In this document: piece after piece, positions 41,125-51,929 of the stretch
Numbering within the stretch: the stretch's first letter is position 1
Layout: each line of letters opens with the position of its first letter
Origin: Prochlorococcus sp. AG-402-I23
GTDB taxonomy: Bacteria > Cyanobacteriota > Cyanobacteriia > PCC-6307 > Cyanobiaceae
Length of the DNA stretch: 59,363 nucleotides
Assembly (NCBI GenBank): GCA_003216915.1
Contig: QCIB01000009.1
Coordinates: 1-59,363 of the forward strand
Reading direction: 5' to 3'
Made by a program: the position numbers and the translations under genes
Notes under the pieces: model-generated
Seen by the model: only the letters and a program-made list of their open reading frames with translations
The model's database searches: none
What the model was told of the DNA's origin: nothing

Positions 41125-41181
41125 CTAAAAAAGCCCGATTAATCGGGCGATTTAGTGTGTGAGGAGTATGGGGTTTCCCCC
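41125..41181 (-). ncRNA. yfr1: Yfr1 small RNA
   Basis: The minus strand from 41181 reads GGGGGAAACCCC (a 5' hairpin with AAA loop), then the ultraconserved unpaired ACTCCTCACACAC (41155-41167), then the terminator with perfect arms 41133-41140 and 41141-41148 and a U run. Length about 55 nt. Both structure and location between guaB and trxA are those described for Yfr1. It pairs its CUCC-containing segment with mRNA ribosome-binding regions, including porin messages. Confidence 0.95.
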
Positions 41182-41265
41182 ATCATTTTATAATAACTCC
41201 TAATTAGAAATTTTTTCAATTTAATACTTAATTCACTAAGGTTTTATACTTTTGCTCTAAATGAA

Positions 41266-42429
41266 CTACTTACCCATCCCAAGCTGCTGGGCTTTTTGAT
41301 AAACCTTACCCTCTGTAAGAAGGGATGGTGCGATAACTATTTCAACATCATGCATTTCTTTAATATTTATAGCTCCAAGAGTACTCATTGAGGTTCTGAT
41401 GGCTCCTAATAAGTTATGTGTCCCATCATCAAGTAAGGCCGGGCCTTTAATTATTCTTTCTAAGGATCCTGTAGAACCAACTTCAATTCTTGTACCCCTT
41501 GGCAATACTGGACTTGGAGTAGCCATACCCCAGTGAAATCCTTTACCTGGAGAGTTTGAGGATTTAGCTATTGGAGATCCAATCATTACAGCATCTGCTC
41601 CACATGCTAAACATTTACAGATATCTCCGCCCGTAACAATTCCTCCATCACCAATAATAGGAATATAACGACCACTTTCTTTAAAGTAATCATTTCTAGC
41701 CGCACTACAATCAGCAATTGCAGTTGCTTGAGGGATTCCAATTCCCAATACTCCTCTTGATGTACATGCCGCTCCAGGTCCTATTCCAACCATTAATCCT
41801 GCAACTCCAGCATCCATGAGAAGTTTTGCAACTTCATAAGTAACACAATTACCTGCTATAACTGGGACATTCATAGATTGGCAGAGATCTTTAATATTTA
41901 AGGTTTCCTTACCTTCCATACCAAGATGTTCAGTTGAAACAACCGTTCCTTGAAGAAAAAATAAATCTATTTTGGAATTATTAAGTGTTTCTTTAAACCT
42001 AATAGCCGCTTGAGGAGTCCCACTAAAAGCTGCAATACCTCCTCCTTCTTTGACCTCCTTTATTCTTTGTAAAATCAATCCCTCCTTGACGGGTTCACTG
42101 TATATCTTCTGCATTAATGGAACAAATTCATTCTTCCCGACTGATGCTATTTGGTTCAATATTTCATCAGGGTTTTCATATCGTGTTTGTATACCCTCCA
42201 TATTAATAACCCCTAAAGAACCTAATTTTGTGAGTTCTACAGCCGTATTGACATCGACAACACTGTCCATGGCACTAGCTACGATCGGAACTTCTCTTTT
42301 GAAATCACCTATGGACCAAGAAGGATCAGTTAAATCGTAATCAAGTGTTCTATTACCAGGGACTAAAGCTATTTCATCAATGCCATAAGCCCTTTTGACT
42401 TTTTTATTTAAACCAAGTTCAATATTCAC
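41266..42429 (-). CDS. guaB: GuaB3-type IMP dehydrogenase (no CBS domains)
   Basis: 387 aa. (beta/alpha)8 barrel with catalytic C222 in GIGPGAACTSRGVLGIG, phosphate-binding GDGGIVTGGDICK and ADAVMIGSP. The CBS pair that interrupts usual GuaB (about 490 aa) is absent, and the N-terminus goes directly to ALVPGNRTLDYD. This fits the GuaB3 lineage of cyanobacteria and actinobacteria, whose cyanobacterial members are reported active in IMP oxidation. Stands upstream of Yfr1. Confidence 0.92.
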   Translation of the reverse strand: MNIELGLNKKVKRAYGIDEIALVPGNRTLDYDLTDPSWSIGDFKREVPIVASAMDSVVDVNTAVELTKLGSLGVINMEGIQTRYENPDEILNQIASVGKNEFVPLMQKIYSEPVKEGLILQRIKEVKEGGGIAAFSGTPQAAIRFKETLNNSKIDLFFLQGTVVSTEHLGMEGKETLNIKDLCQSMNVPVIAGNCVTYEVAKLLMDAGVAGLMVGIGPGAACTSRGVLGIGIPQATAIADCSAARNDYFKESGRYIPIIGDGGIVTGGDICKCLACGADAVMIGSPIAKSSNSPGKGFHWGMATPSPVLPRGTRIEVGSTGSLERIIKGPALLDDGTHNLLGAIRTSMSTLGAINIKEMHDVEIVIAPSLLTEGKVYQKAQQLGMGK

Positions 42430-42609
42430 GGAATTTTTCTTTTATTCTGATTAAATTAACAACTAAAGGGGTAATAAGCCAAGGTTTATTCAAAAACAAC
42501 AGAATTTTTTTTTAATTTGTGTGTAAATGTAAGTATTTGGGAATTAAATAAATCTTTTTTTTTATTCATTATGACAATCAGCGATTATTATTAAAGAAAG
42601 GATTTTTGT

Positions 42610-45207
42610 ATGTCTGATATTTTAGATTCCGATAATTCAGGATTAAGCGAAGATAACGATCGAATTATTCAAACTGACTTAAGAAATGAGATGTCTCGCT
42701 CTTATCTTGAGTATGCCATGAGTGTCATAGTTGGGCGTGCTCTTCCAGATGCAAGGGATGGATTAAAACCTGTTCATAGAAGAATTCTTTATGCAATGTA
42801 TGAACTTGGCTTGACTAGCGGTAGACCCTACAGAAAATGTGCAAGAGTTGTTGGAGAAGTACTAGGCAAATACCACCCCCATGGCGACACAGCTGTATAT
42901 GATGCTTTGGTTAGAATGGCGCAGGATTTTTCTATGAGGATGCCACTTATAGATGGTCATGGAAACTTTGGTTCTGTCGATAACGACCCTCCAGCAGCAA
43001 TGAGATATACAGAATCTCGTTTAAAGTCTCTTACAGATGAAAGTTTACTGGAGGATATTGAATCTGAAACTGTAGATTTCGCCGATAATTTTGACGGTTC
43101 TCAACAAGAGCCAACAGTTTTACCTGCCAGAATCCCTCAACTTCTCCTTAATGGATCATCTGGAATAGCAGTAGGAATGGCAACTAATATTCCGCCTCAT
43201 AACTTAGGGGAATTAATTAATGGCCTTAAATCAATAATCCAAAACCCTGCGATCGAAGATAGAGAACTTTTTGAACTTATAAAGGGTCCTGATTTCCCAA
43301 CTGGTGGTCAAATCTTAGGAAGAGATGGTATCAGAGAAACTTTTAAGACAGGAAGAGGTTCGATAACTATGAGAGGTGTAGCAAATATTGAGCAAGTCAA
43401 ATCAGCTGGTAGAGCAGAAAAAGATGCAGTAATAATTACTGAGCTCCCATTTCAAACTAACAAAGCAGGCTTGATAGAGAGAATTGCAGATCTGGTGAAT
43501 GAAAAAAAATTAGAGGGTATTTCTGATATAAGAGATGAAAGTGATCGAGATGGTATGAGAATTGTTATCGAGTTAAAAAGAGATGCATATCCTCAAGTAG
43601 TTTTAAATAATTTATTTAAGTTAACCCCGCTTCAAAATAATTTTAGTGCAAATATTTTAGCCTTAGTTAAAGGAGAGCCCACAACTCTTTCACTTAGAAA
43701 AATGTTAGATGTATTTCTTGATTTCAGGGTAGAAACAATAAGACGAAGAACAGGATTTTTATTAAAAAAGGCAGAAGAAAGAGATCATATTGTAAAGGGT
43801 CTTTTATTAGCCTTAAGTGCTATGGATGAAATCATCAATCTAATAAGATCAGCGAAAGATTCAACTTCAGCTCGAGAAAAATTGCAAAATGATCATGAAT
43901 TATCTTCCACACAGGCAGATGCAATTCTGCAAATGCAGTTAAGAAGATTAACAGCACTTGAAGCCGATAAAATCAAAGCAGAACATGATGAATTAACACA
44001 AAAAATCTACCTATATCAGCAAATACTAAATAGTAAAGAAAGAATTTTTGAAATTATTCTTGAAGAACTTAATAAAATCGATGAAAGATTTTCCTCTCCA
44101 AGAAAAACAGAAATACTTGATTTAGGAGGTGGTCTAGATGATATAGATCTTATCGCTAATGACAGATCTGTAGTTTTATTAACTGAAGCAGGTTATTTAA
44201 AAAGAATGCCTGTTAATGAATTCGAATCTACAAGTCGTGGGTCAAGAGGTAAAGCTGGAACAAAGACACAAGAAGATGACGAAGTAAAACTATTTATAAG
44301 CTGTAATGATCATGATACTCTTTTGCTTTTCAGTGATAGAGGCGTATCTTATGCTCTCCCAGCATATAGAGTTCCTATGAGTAGCAGAACAGCTAAAGGT
44401 ACTCCATCAGTTCAACTTCTCCCAATACCAAGAGAAGAAAAGATAACTTCACTGGTTGCAGTAGATTCTTTTGATAACGATTGTTATCTATTAATGCTAA
44501 CCAAGGCTGGATTTATAAAAAGAACTTCACTTTCTGCTTTCTCAAAAATTCGATCAAATGGCTTAATAGCAATAAATCTTGAGGATGGAGACGCTTTAAC
44601 TTGGGTTAGATTGTCAAGAGAAGGGGATAGTGTTTTGATTGGATCAAGAACAGGAATGGCGATTCATTTCAGATTAGATATTAACGAATTAAGGCCACTT
44701 GGCAGGACAGCGAGGGGGGTTAAATCTATGAACCTGAGAGAAGGAGACAATCTTGTATCTATGGATGTTTTGACATCTGATTTAGTTGATCAATTAGCTA
44801 AAAATGAAGATCTTACTAAAGAATTTGATGAAAATATTGAAGTTAACTCTTCAGAAGGTCCTTGGGTACTAATAGCCAGTGCATTTGGACTAGGTAAAAG
44901 AGTGCCAGTAACTCAGTTTAGATTACAAAAAAGAGCAGGCATGGGTTTGAGAGCAATAAAATTCAGAATTAAAGATGATGTATTAGTTTGTTTGAAGGTC
45001 CTCGGTGAAGGGGAAGAATTACTTTTTGTGACCGAAAAAGGTGTAATAGTGAGAACAAACGCAGACAAAATTTCCCAACAATCTAGAGCCGCTACTGGAG
45101 TAAAATTACAAAGGTTGGATGAGGGTGATCATTTATCAGAAGTTGTCTTAGTTCCTCATTTACAAACAGAAGAAGCCGACCAATTAAATTCAAACACAGA
45201 GAATTAA
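42610..45207 (+). CDS. gyrA: DNA gyrase subunit A
   Basis: 865 aa. DNA-cleavage core: [39 protein letters not shown], catalytic Y133 in [10 protein letters not shown]. The C-terminal six-bladed domain has repeated (L/V)-(L/F)-x-T-x-x-G-x-x-(K/R)-R motifs. The GyrA box is the cyanobacterial form [11 protein letters not shown] (about 537-547) instead of QRRGGKG. Introduces negative supercoils with GyrB. The 180-base upstream gap to guaB holds its promoter. Topo IV subunit ParC is less likely because a GyrA-like box is present. Confidence 0.93.
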   Translation: MSDILDSDNSGLSEDNDRIIQTDLRNEMSRSYLEYAMSVIVGRALPDARDGLKPVHRRILYAMYELGLTSGRPYRKCARVVGEVLGKYHPHGDTAVYDALVRMAQDFSMRMPLIDGHGNFGSVDNDPPAAMRYTESRLKSLTDESLLEDIESETVDFADNFDGSQQEPTVLPARIPQLLLNGSSGIAVGMATNIPPHNLGELINGLKSIIQNPAIEDRELFELIKGPDFPTGGQILGRDGIRETFKTGRGSITMRGVANIEQVKSAGRAEKDAVIITELPFQTNKAGLIERIADLVNEKKLEGISDIRDESDRDGMRIVIELKRDAYPQVVLNNLFKLTPLQNNFSANILALVKGEPTTLSLRKMLDVFLDFRVETIRRRTGFLLKKAEERDHIVKGLLLALSAMDEIINLIRSAKDSTSAREKLQNDHELSSTQADAILQMQLRRLTALEADKIKAEHDELTQKIYLYQQILNSKERIFEIILEELNKIDERFSSPRKTEILDLGGGLDDIDLIANDRSVVLLTEAGYLKRMPVNEFESTSRGSRGKAGTKTQEDDEVKLFISCNDHDTLLLFSDRGVSYALPAYRVPMSSRTAKGTPSVQLLPIPREEKITSLVAVDSFDNDCYLLMLTKAGFIKRTSLSAFSKIRSNGLIAINLEDGDALTWVRLSREGDSVLIGSRTGMAIHFRLDINELRPLGRTARGVKSMNLREGDNLVSMDVLTSDLVDQLAKNEDLTKEFDENIEVNSSEGPWVLIASAFGLGKRVPVTQFRLQKRAGMGLRAIKFRIKDDVLVCLKVLGEGEELLFVTEKGVIVRTNADKISQQSRAATGVKLQRLDEGDHLSEVVLVPHLQTEEADQLNSNTEN

Positions 45208-45230
45208 AAGGAAATGGTTTATTAGATCAT

Positions 45231-46442
45231 ATGGAAATACTTGATATTTTAATTCTAGGTTCCGGGCCTGCAGCACTATGCCTGGCTTCAGAATTAGCTA
45301 ACCAAGATCTAAATATAAAGGGCATATCAACTAAATCTCCAAATGAAAAATGGGAGAATACATATGGTATTTGGGCTTCTGAATTAGAGGAATTAGGATT
45401 AGAGTCTTTGTTATCGCACCGATGGTGTAAAACAGTTAGTTTTTTTGGAAATGGGGAAAATAAAAATGGAGATAATCCAACAAAACATAATTACGATTAT
45501 GGTTTAATAAATCAAGAAGCTTTTCAAAACGAACTTTTAAAAAAGTGTAAAGGGATTGAATGGTTGAATGAAACAGCAAAAGATATTAAAGAGAAAGATA
45601 AAATATCTGAGGTAATTTGTTTTTCAGGACTAAGGATAAAGGCAAGGTTAGTCATTGACGCAAGTGGTCATAAAAGTAATTTTGTAAAAAGACCAATCCA
45701 AAATGAAATCGCTCAACAAGCAGCGTATGGAATTGTCGGCAAATTTTCATCACCACCCGTCAATAAGGAACAGTTTGTTTTAATGGATTTTCGTCCGAAT
45801 CATTTAAATAATGAAGAAAAGTTATCATCTCCATCCTTTCTCTATGCAATGGATCTTGGGAATGAAACTTTTTTTGTTGAAGAAACATCATTAGCTAGTT
45901 ATCCTGCATTATCCCAAGAGAATCTAAAAAAAAGACTTTTTAAAAGACTTAATAGTAAGGGTATTGAGGTAAGTGAAATTTTTCATGAAGAGAATTGCCT
46001 TTTCCCAATGAATTTACCCCTCCCATTTAAAAAACAATTTGTACTTGGTTTTGGAGGGTCAGCTAGCATGGTGCATCCTGCATCAGGATACATGATCGGA
46101 TCTTTATTAAGAAGAGCTCCACTACTCGCAGAAAAATTAGCAATCTTTTTAAAAGAACCTGATCTAAGTTCTCTTGAACTAGCAACAAAAGGTTGGGGAA
46201 TCCTATGGCCTTACGAGTTAACACAAAGGCATAAACTTTACCAATATGGTCTTAGAAGATTGATGAGTTTTGACGAAAGTAGATTAAGAAGCTTTTTCTC
46301 AAATTTCTTTAGACTATCTACCAATGAATGGGTAGGTTTTCTTACTAATACACTTCCACTTCCAAAACTAATTTACGTGATGAGTAAGATGTTTATAAAT
46401 TCACCTCTAAAAGTAAAACTAGGAATGCTTAAGTTAAATTAG
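45231..46442 (+). CDS. crtL: lycopene cyclase, CrtL family
   Basis: 403 aa. Dinucleotide-binding LILGSGPAALCLASELA (7-23), the cyclase motif WENTYGIWASELEELGL (about 40-56), FLYAMDLGNETFFVEETSLAS (family F-L-Y-x-M and F-x-E-E-T-S-L), GFGGSASMVHPASGYM (about 280-295). Closes rings on lycopene to make carotenes. Prochlorococcus has two such genes, a beta-cyclase and an epsilon-type (CrtL-e) enzyme; from my memory of gene order near gyrA and leuA this is the epsilon type, but the sequence alone does not let me prove it. Confidence 0.88.
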   Translation: MEILDILILGSGPAALCLASELANQDLNIKGISTKSPNEKWENTYGIWASELEELGLESLLSHRWCKTVSFFGNGENKNGDNPTKHNYDYGLINQEAFQNELLKKCKGIEWLNETAKDIKEKDKISEVICFSGLRIKARLVIDASGHKSNFVKRPIQNEIAQQAAYGIVGKFSSPPVNKEQFVLMDFRPNHLNNEEKLSSPSFLYAMDLGNETFFVEETSLASYPALSQENLKKRLFKRLNSKGIEVSEIFHEENCLFPMNLPLPFKKQFVLGFGGSASMVHPASGYMIGSLLRRAPLLAEKLAIFLKEPDLSSLELATKGWGILWPYELTQRHKLYQYGLRRLMSFDESRLRSFFSNFFRLSTNEWVGFLTNTLPLPKLIYVMSKMFINSPLKVKLGMLKLN

Positions 46443-46448
46443 TATTTT

Positions 46449-48032
46449 TTATTTTCGCCAATCATCAATATTAATATCTGGGAAAACTTTATCTTCTTCC
46501 TCAATATCTTCGAGAAATTTTAAATCAATATAGGAATAATTTTTAATCATTTCAACTATTTTCCAGAACCTGAACAAATGTCTTTTTATCCTCTCTTTTG
46601 CAAGCTCAGTTGTAGTTCCAGCTCTTAGGATAAAACTCCAATCAGAGGACTCAGAGAGAAGTAATTCTCTTGCTGCTTGCTTGAAAAGTCTTGAGGATAA
46701 GTCATTATTGAAATTTTTGGAGCATAAATCAACAAAAGTTGAGCCTGCTTTTGTGATCTCCGGAACAATCCATGCATTTGCATCATTAATCCAGTAATTA
46801 TGGTAACCTCCTTGTCCCCAGCTTGATGGTGATGGATCGCAAATCTGAAGATTTGGCTTTTGAAGTAAGAATTCTTTTAAATTTGTAAGCTTAATTGAAT
46901 ATTTACTAGAGTTCTTTAAGATATTTTCAATAAAAAAAGGTCCCTCATACCACCAATGACCAAACAACTCTGCATCAAATGGAGCTACCAATAAGGGCTT
47001 AAAGGAAGAGGATAATGTTAATTTTTCTAATTGTTTGCATCTCTCGAGAAGATAGGTATCAGCATGTTCTGCAGCCTTATTTTTGGCTTCATTTTCTAAG
47101 TAAAACGCCTTTTCCCCTAATGATGCCTTATCATCTGTTATCTTATGAAACTTCAAACCCAAAGGTCTTTTAGTTGAGATACCTTTCTTTTGGAGCTTGG
47201 AGATAGGTAATTCCCATCCTAAATCTTTGTGAAATTCTCTATAAACTTTATCTCCAGGGAATCCATCCTTAGCAGACCAAACGGGCAAAGTTGATTCACT
47301 ATCTCTACCAAAAAAGGCAACTCCTTTTTTCGAGCAGATTGGAGCGTACACACCATACCTTGGTCTGGGTTTAGCATTAAGTATCCCATGACCGTCTAAG
47401 ATTGCATATCTTATTCCGGAATTAAATAGTATTTCGTCTAAATTTTCATAATAAGCACATTCAGGTAACCAAATACCTAAAGGCTTTGTTCCAAAAATAT
47501 TTTTATGGCTCCTAATTGCAGTATTAATTTGTCCTTTAACAGTTTCAGGATTCTCCCTCAGTATTGGCAAATACCCGTGGGTAGCAGCACAAGTAAGAAT
47601 ATCCAAATTTCCAGAGTTATTTAAAACCCTAAACTTCTCAATTAAATTTCCAGAACAATTTTTCCAATATAAGTATTTTTCATCAAGATTTTTCATTAAG
47701 AATGTAGAGGCATTTTTTTCTTCTAGAGGTAGTTCGTTTAAGAAATCATTCCTTGTTTTAATCCAGCTTGGGAAAGTTTCTTGAATTTGTTTATTATTTA
47801 GAAGTGATAATAATGTTGGAGACAAACTAATAGTAAGTTTTGTATTTTCAGGATTTTCATTTTTGGAAGATTCTATTGATTCAAGAAGAGGAATATAACA
47901 TTCCAAAATCGCCTGAAATAACCAATCCTCTTCTAAGGAGTTCTTTTCATTTTTTCTGACATAAGGTAGATGAGCATGTAAAACTATCGCTAACTCACCT
48001 AAAACATTTTTTTGGGGATATTGCCCATTCAT
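46449..48032 (-). CDS. GH57 1,4-alpha-glucan branching enzyme-like protein
   Basis: 527 aa. Family-57 features: LAIVLHAHLPYVRK (motif 1, residues about 12-25), GIWLPECAYYENLDEIL (the Glu nucleophile motif), PFDAELFGHWWYEGP (the Asp acid/base motif), and the C-terminal DUF1957 helix bundle with NDANAWIVPEITKAGS and DWSFILRAGTTTELA. Acts on glycogen-like storage glucan. Divergent from leuA with 225 bases between. Confidence 0.9.
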   Translation of the reverse strand: MNGQYPQKNVLGELAIVLHAHLPYVRKNEKNSLEEDWLFQAILECYIPLLESIESSKNENPENTKLTISLSPTLLSLLNNKQIQETFPSWIKTRNDFLNELPLEEKNASTFLMKNLDEKYLYWKNCSGNLIEKFRVLNNSGNLDILTCAATHGYLPILRENPETVKGQINTAIRSHKNIFGTKPLGIWLPECAYYENLDEILFNSGIRYAILDGHGILNAKPRPRYGVYAPICSKKGVAFFGRDSESTLPVWSAKDGFPGDKVYREFHKDLGWELPISKLQKKGISTKRPLGLKFHKITDDKASLGEKAFYLENEAKNKAAEHADTYLLERCKQLEKLTLSSSFKPLLVAPFDAELFGHWWYEGPFFIENILKNSSKYSIKLTNLKEFLLQKPNLQICDPSPSSWGQGGYHNYWINDANAWIVPEITKAGSTFVDLCSKNFNNDLSSRLFKQAARELLLSESSDWSFILRAGTTTELAKERIKRHLFRFWKIVEMIKNYSYIDLKFLEDIEEEDKVFPDINIDDWRK

Positions 48033-48257
48033 ACTTTTTATAATTTATGCCTGTAATTCTATAAAAAATCAAAAATAACCTTTTATAAAAGGAAGCTTTA
48101 ATCCTAAAAGAATACTTTAACAATTTAAGTATTTCATTTTTATCTTCAGAATTTTAACCAATATTGTTTAAGTTACAAACTTGCAGAAATTTTTATTGAA
48201 CTAAATCTAGTCAAATTTTTTTAATTAGCTTAATATAAGTTTAGGTTATTCCTTCTA

Positions 48258-49898
48258 ATGTCAAAAAATCCTGGAAGAATATTGATATTTGATACAACTC
48301 TTCGAGATGGAGAACAATCTCCTGGTGCCAGTTTAAATCTCGAAGAAAAACTTGCTATTGCCCATCAATTAGCAAGACTAGGAGTAGATATTATTGAAGC
48401 TGGATTCCCTTTCGCAAGTCCAGGAGATTTTAAAGCTGTTAATAAAATTGCTAATGCCGTAGGGAAAGAAAATGGCCCTACAATATGCGGTTTAGCTAGA
48501 GCGTCTAAAGGAGACATAAAAGCATGTTTCGAAGCAGTAAGTCCCGCTCCCAAGAAAAGAATACATACTTTTATTGCGACAAGTGATATTCATCTTAAAC
48601 ATAAACTTAAAAAATCCAGAAAAGATGTTCTTCAAATAGTTCCAGAAATGGTTAATTATGCAAAATCCTTAGTAGATGATATTGAGTTTTCTTGTGAAGA
48701 TGCCTCAAGGAGTGATCCTGAATTTTTATACGAAGTGATTCAACTAGCAATTACTGCAGGAGCGACAACAATAAATATCCCTGATACTGTTGGATTTACA
48801 ACTCCTAGTGAATTTGGCAAACTAATTGCCGATATAAATAAAAATGTTCCAAATATTGATGAGGCAGTAATCTCGGTTCATGGTCATAATGATTTAGGTT
48901 TAGCAGTAGCCAATTTTCTTGAGGCAGTTAAAAATGGAGCAAGACAACTAGAATGTACTATTAATGGAATTGGAGAAAGAGCCGGTAATGCCTCTCTAGA
49001 AGAATTAGTAATGGCACTTCATGTTAGGAAAAGTTTTTTTAATAGTTTTTTCAAAAGAAATACAAATTCCCCAACTCCTCTTACGGCTATAAGAACAGAA
49101 GAAATAACAAAAACCTCTAGACTTGTTTCTAACTTAACTGGAATGACTGTACAACCTAATAAAGCAATTGTGGGAGCTAATGCTTTTGCACATGAGTCAG
49201 GCATTCATCAGGATGGAGTTTTAAAAAATAGACTAACTTACGAAATTATAGATGCAAAAACTGTTGGCTTGAGTGACAACAAAATATCTTTAGGGAAACT
49301 TAGTGGAAGAAGTGCGGTAAGAGCAAGATTAGAAGAGATGGGATATGACTTGAGCCGAGAAGATTTAAATGATGCTTTTGCTCGTTTTAAGGATTTAGCT
49401 GACAGGAAAAGAGAAATTACTGATAGAGACTTAGAAGCAATTGTTAGTGAACAAGTTCAGCTACCAGAAGCTAAATTTCAATTAAGTCTTGTACAAGTAA
49501 GTTGTGGTAACGCCTCTAAACCTACTGCCACCATTTCGCTTCTTAACACGGAAGATAATAGTGAAGATACTGCTGTATCAATAGGCACTGGGCCCGTTGA
49601 TGCTGTATGCGAGGCTTTAAATAAATTAGCTAAAGTTCCTAATGAATTAATTGAATTTTCTGTTAAGTCGGTAACAGAAGGAATTGATGCTTTGGGCGAA
49701 GTAACAATAAGAATAAGAAGGGATAATAAAATATATTCTGGTCATTCTGCTGATACAGACGTTGTAGTTGCTGCAGCGAATGCTTACGTTAATGCTTTAA
49801 ATAGACTTGTTTTTTCTGAGAAAAAAAATTCAATTCATCCACAATTTGATAATTTAGAGGATTCTGATAATAAATTTATACCTAATCCTACGAACTAA
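48258..49898 (+). CDS. leuA: 2-isopropylmalate synthase
   Basis: 546 aa, first step of leucine synthesis (acetyl-CoA + 2-oxoisovalerate). [17 protein letters not shown] (metal Asp and catalytic Arg), [14 protein letters not shown] (metal His pair), [30 protein letters not shown] linker, and the C-terminal LeuA regulatory domain (about 400-520) for leucine feedback. The 3' end is followed by the plus-strand gene at 49981. Confidence 0.96.
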   Translation: MSKNPGRILIFDTTLRDGEQSPGASLNLEEKLAIAHQLARLGVDIIEAGFPFASPGDFKAVNKIANAVGKENGPTICGLARASKGDIKACFEAVSPAPKKRIHTFIATSDIHLKHKLKKSRKDVLQIVPEMVNYAKSLVDDIEFSCEDASRSDPEFLYEVIQLAITAGATTINIPDTVGFTTPSEFGKLIADINKNVPNIDEAVISVHGHNDLGLAVANFLEAVKNGARQLECTINGIGERAGNASLEELVMALHVRKSFFNSFFKRNTNSPTPLTAIRTEEITKTSRLVSNLTGMTVQPNKAIVGANAFAHESGIHQDGVLKNRLTYEIIDAKTVGLSDNKISLGKLSGRSAVRARLEEMGYDLSREDLNDAFARFKDLADRKREITDRDLEAIVSEQVQLPEAKFQLSLVQVSCGNASKPTATISLLNTEDNSEDTAVSIGTGPVDAVCEALNKLAKVPNELIEFSVKSVTEGIDALGEVTIRIRRDNKIYSGHSADTDVVVAAANAYVNALNRLVFSEKKNSIHPQFDNLEDSDNKFIPNPTN

Positions 49899-49980
49899 AT
49901 TATTTTCTTAGGATTATTAAGTAACATAAAAATTAGTGTCTTAATACTGTAGATTAAACTAATAGTTAAAGCAGTAAATA

Positions 49981-50373
49981 ATGAGAGAAAGGGTACTTGG
50001 ATATTGGGCACTTTCCTGGGTTGGCTTAATCGGCAACATAATTGCACTTCCAATAATCGCGTTAATAATAAGTTATGGGCCTCCACTAAAAGTTGCTAAT
50101 ATAACTCTTGCCATAAGTCTTGGATGGCCTGCTGCAATTGTTGGAATAGTTTCTTCAGCAGCTCTTTTAGCAGAAAGAAAATGGGGAGTAACTTTAACTC
50201 TTGTGTCTTTATCAATGGTAATTTCTGGCATGGGTCCTTATTCAGTTGTAAGGCTCATAACTCTTCAAGACATTTATGGAGTAGGTGGGTTTACTCTTTT
50301 AACAACATTATTAAGTACGCTAGCACTTCTTTATTGGTGTAATCCGAAACATCGAAGAAGTATTAGGTTATAA
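49981..50373 (+). CDS. hypothetical four-helix membrane protein, 130 aa
   Basis: Four hydrophobic segments: about residues 8-31, 38-62, 70-92 and 100-119. Conserved-looking blocks are GYWALSWVGLIGN, LGWPAAIVGIVSSAALLAERKWG and MGPYSVVRLITLQDIYGVG. No transporter signature. Present next to leuA; ends 9 bases before the convergent HD gene. Unknown function. Confidence 0.65.
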   Translation: MRERVLGYWALSWVGLIGNIIALPIIALIISYGPPLKVANITLAISLGWPAAIVGIVSSAALLAERKWGVTLTLVSLSMVISGMGPYSVVRLITLQDIYGVGGFTLLTTLLSTLALLYWCNPKHRRSIRL

Positions 50374-50382
50374 AATTAAAAA

Positions 50383-51855
50383 TTAAGAAAAAGTATTATT
50401 CTTGCTAGTTGGATACTGAATTCTTCTGTGCTTAATTCTTTTCCAGACATTTAAGAAAGCCCTTTTTATTAGAAAAATTTCTCCTTTCGATAAATTACTA
50501 TCATCTAATTGCCCATCTTTTTTACGGGAGTAGATAATATTAGAAATTGTATTCAAAGCTTCTTTATCAGATGAATTAATATTCATAGCTCTTAGTGCTG
50601 CTTCACATCCATCGGCAAGCATTAAAACAGCTGTTTCTTTGGACTGAGGAATAGGGCCTTTGTATCTAAAATAATATTCATTAATGTCGAGATTTTTTTC
50701 TTTAGCTTTTTGAAAAAAATATCCCATTTTAAGGGTACCTTGATGTTCAGGAATAAAATCAGCTATCAGTTTGGGTAGTCTATTTTTTCTTGCAAATTTC
50801 AATCCTTCATCAACGTGAGCCTGTAATACTTCTGCACTTTTAATGGGATCATCTAATTCGTCGTGGGGATTTTTTGAACCATCCTGATTTTCAATAAACC
50901 AATTAGGTGCATGTAATTTACCAACATCATGATATAACGCTCCAGTTTTAATAAGATCAATATCACCACCAATCATTCTTGTTGCTTCCTCTGCTAAACC
51001 ACATATAAGTAAGGTATGTTCAAAAGTACCAGGAGCTTCTAGAGACAATCTTCTAATTAGAGGTTTCTCCTTATCTGCCAATTCGAGCAATCTTGCTTTA
51101 GTTAATAATCCGAATATCGATTCAAAAATAGGAATAAATAAAATTGTAAAGAGCATAGCTATTGCCAATAGCAAGGAATCAGAAAATATATCCCCATTAG
51201 CTAAAACAAAATCTTGCTTATCAATAAGAGATAATTTATCTTTACCTATCAATATCCATTGACTCAAAAACGATCCTATGGGGACAAAAATTGAAAGTTG
51301 AAGTAACTGAGCTCTACTTCTTATTCTTCCTCCAAGAAGAGATACTATTGAAGCACAAACTAATAAAATAAAAAATAAATTGTTATTGATAACAATTTCT
51401 GGGTTAGGCCAAATAAAACACGCTATTGATACCCAAGCTAAAGCTGTTATGCTTCCCATTCCTTGAGATATTATTAATGCCGGTGGAATTATCATAGATA
51501 ATGGACTTATGGTTGAAGCAAAGGCTAATTTCGTAACTTGTACTGCTAAAAGAAGAGTAATGATCAAAAAGATCTGTCTTGAAGAAATAGTGGGATTTTC
51601 TTTTTTTGAAACTAATATCAAAACTCCGGAACTAATAAGTATTTCAGTAAAGGTCAAAAACCAAGAAAAAATATCTTCGATATTTAAAGGCGAGATAAGA
51701 AGTAGTTTATAAGAAGAAATTATTGAAATTAAAATACATACTAAAAAAATTATGAGATTATCTATTCTTGAAATTTTAATTGGTTGTTTTACTGGGACTT
51801 GACTTCGCCTCCACAGATAAAACAATTTCTTTAAGGTAGTTATGATGTTTTGCAC
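50383..51855 (-). CDS. 7TM-HD (PgpH-like) phosphodiesterase lacking the extracellular domain
   Basis: 490 aa. Six to seven helices (about residues 35-245) and a C-terminal HD domain: EAPGTFEHTLLICGLAEEA (H280), GALYHDVGKLHAP (H309-D310), IPEHQGT and LMLADGCEAALRA. These match PgpH, which hydrolyses c-di-AMP. PgpH and most relatives have a large outside domain of some 250 residues between helix 1 and 2; here helices 1 and 2 are almost adjacent, so it is missing. Divergent from folD, 74 bases apart. Confidence 0.85.
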   Translation of the reverse strand: MQNIITTLKKLFYLWRRSQVPVKQPIKISRIDNLIIFLVCILISIISSYKLLLISPLNIEDIFSWFLTFTEILISSGVLILVSKKENPTISSRQIFLIITLLLAVQVTKLAFASTISPLSMIIPPALIISQGMGSITALAWVSIACFIWPNPEIVINNNLFFILLVCASIVSLLGGRIRSRAQLLQLSIFVPIGSFLSQWILIGKDKLSLIDKQDFVLANGDIFSDSLLLAIAMLFTILFIPIFESIFGLLTKARLLELADKEKPLIRRLSLEAPGTFEHTLLICGLAEEATRMIGGDIDLIKTGALYHDVGKLHAPNWFIENQDGSKNPHDELDDPIKSAEVLQAHVDEGLKFARKNRLPKLIADFIPEHQGTLKMGYFFQKAKEKNLDINEYYFRYKGPIPQSKETAVLMLADGCEAALRAMNINSSDKEALNTISNIIYSRKKDGQLDDSNLSKGEIFLIKRAFLNVWKRIKHRRIQYPTSKNNTFS

Positions 51856-51929
51856 AGAATATAGATAAATCTATTTGAATAAATTAAAATTATAGGCATG
51901 CTAGGTGTAAAAAGGAGATGTTTTTCTAA

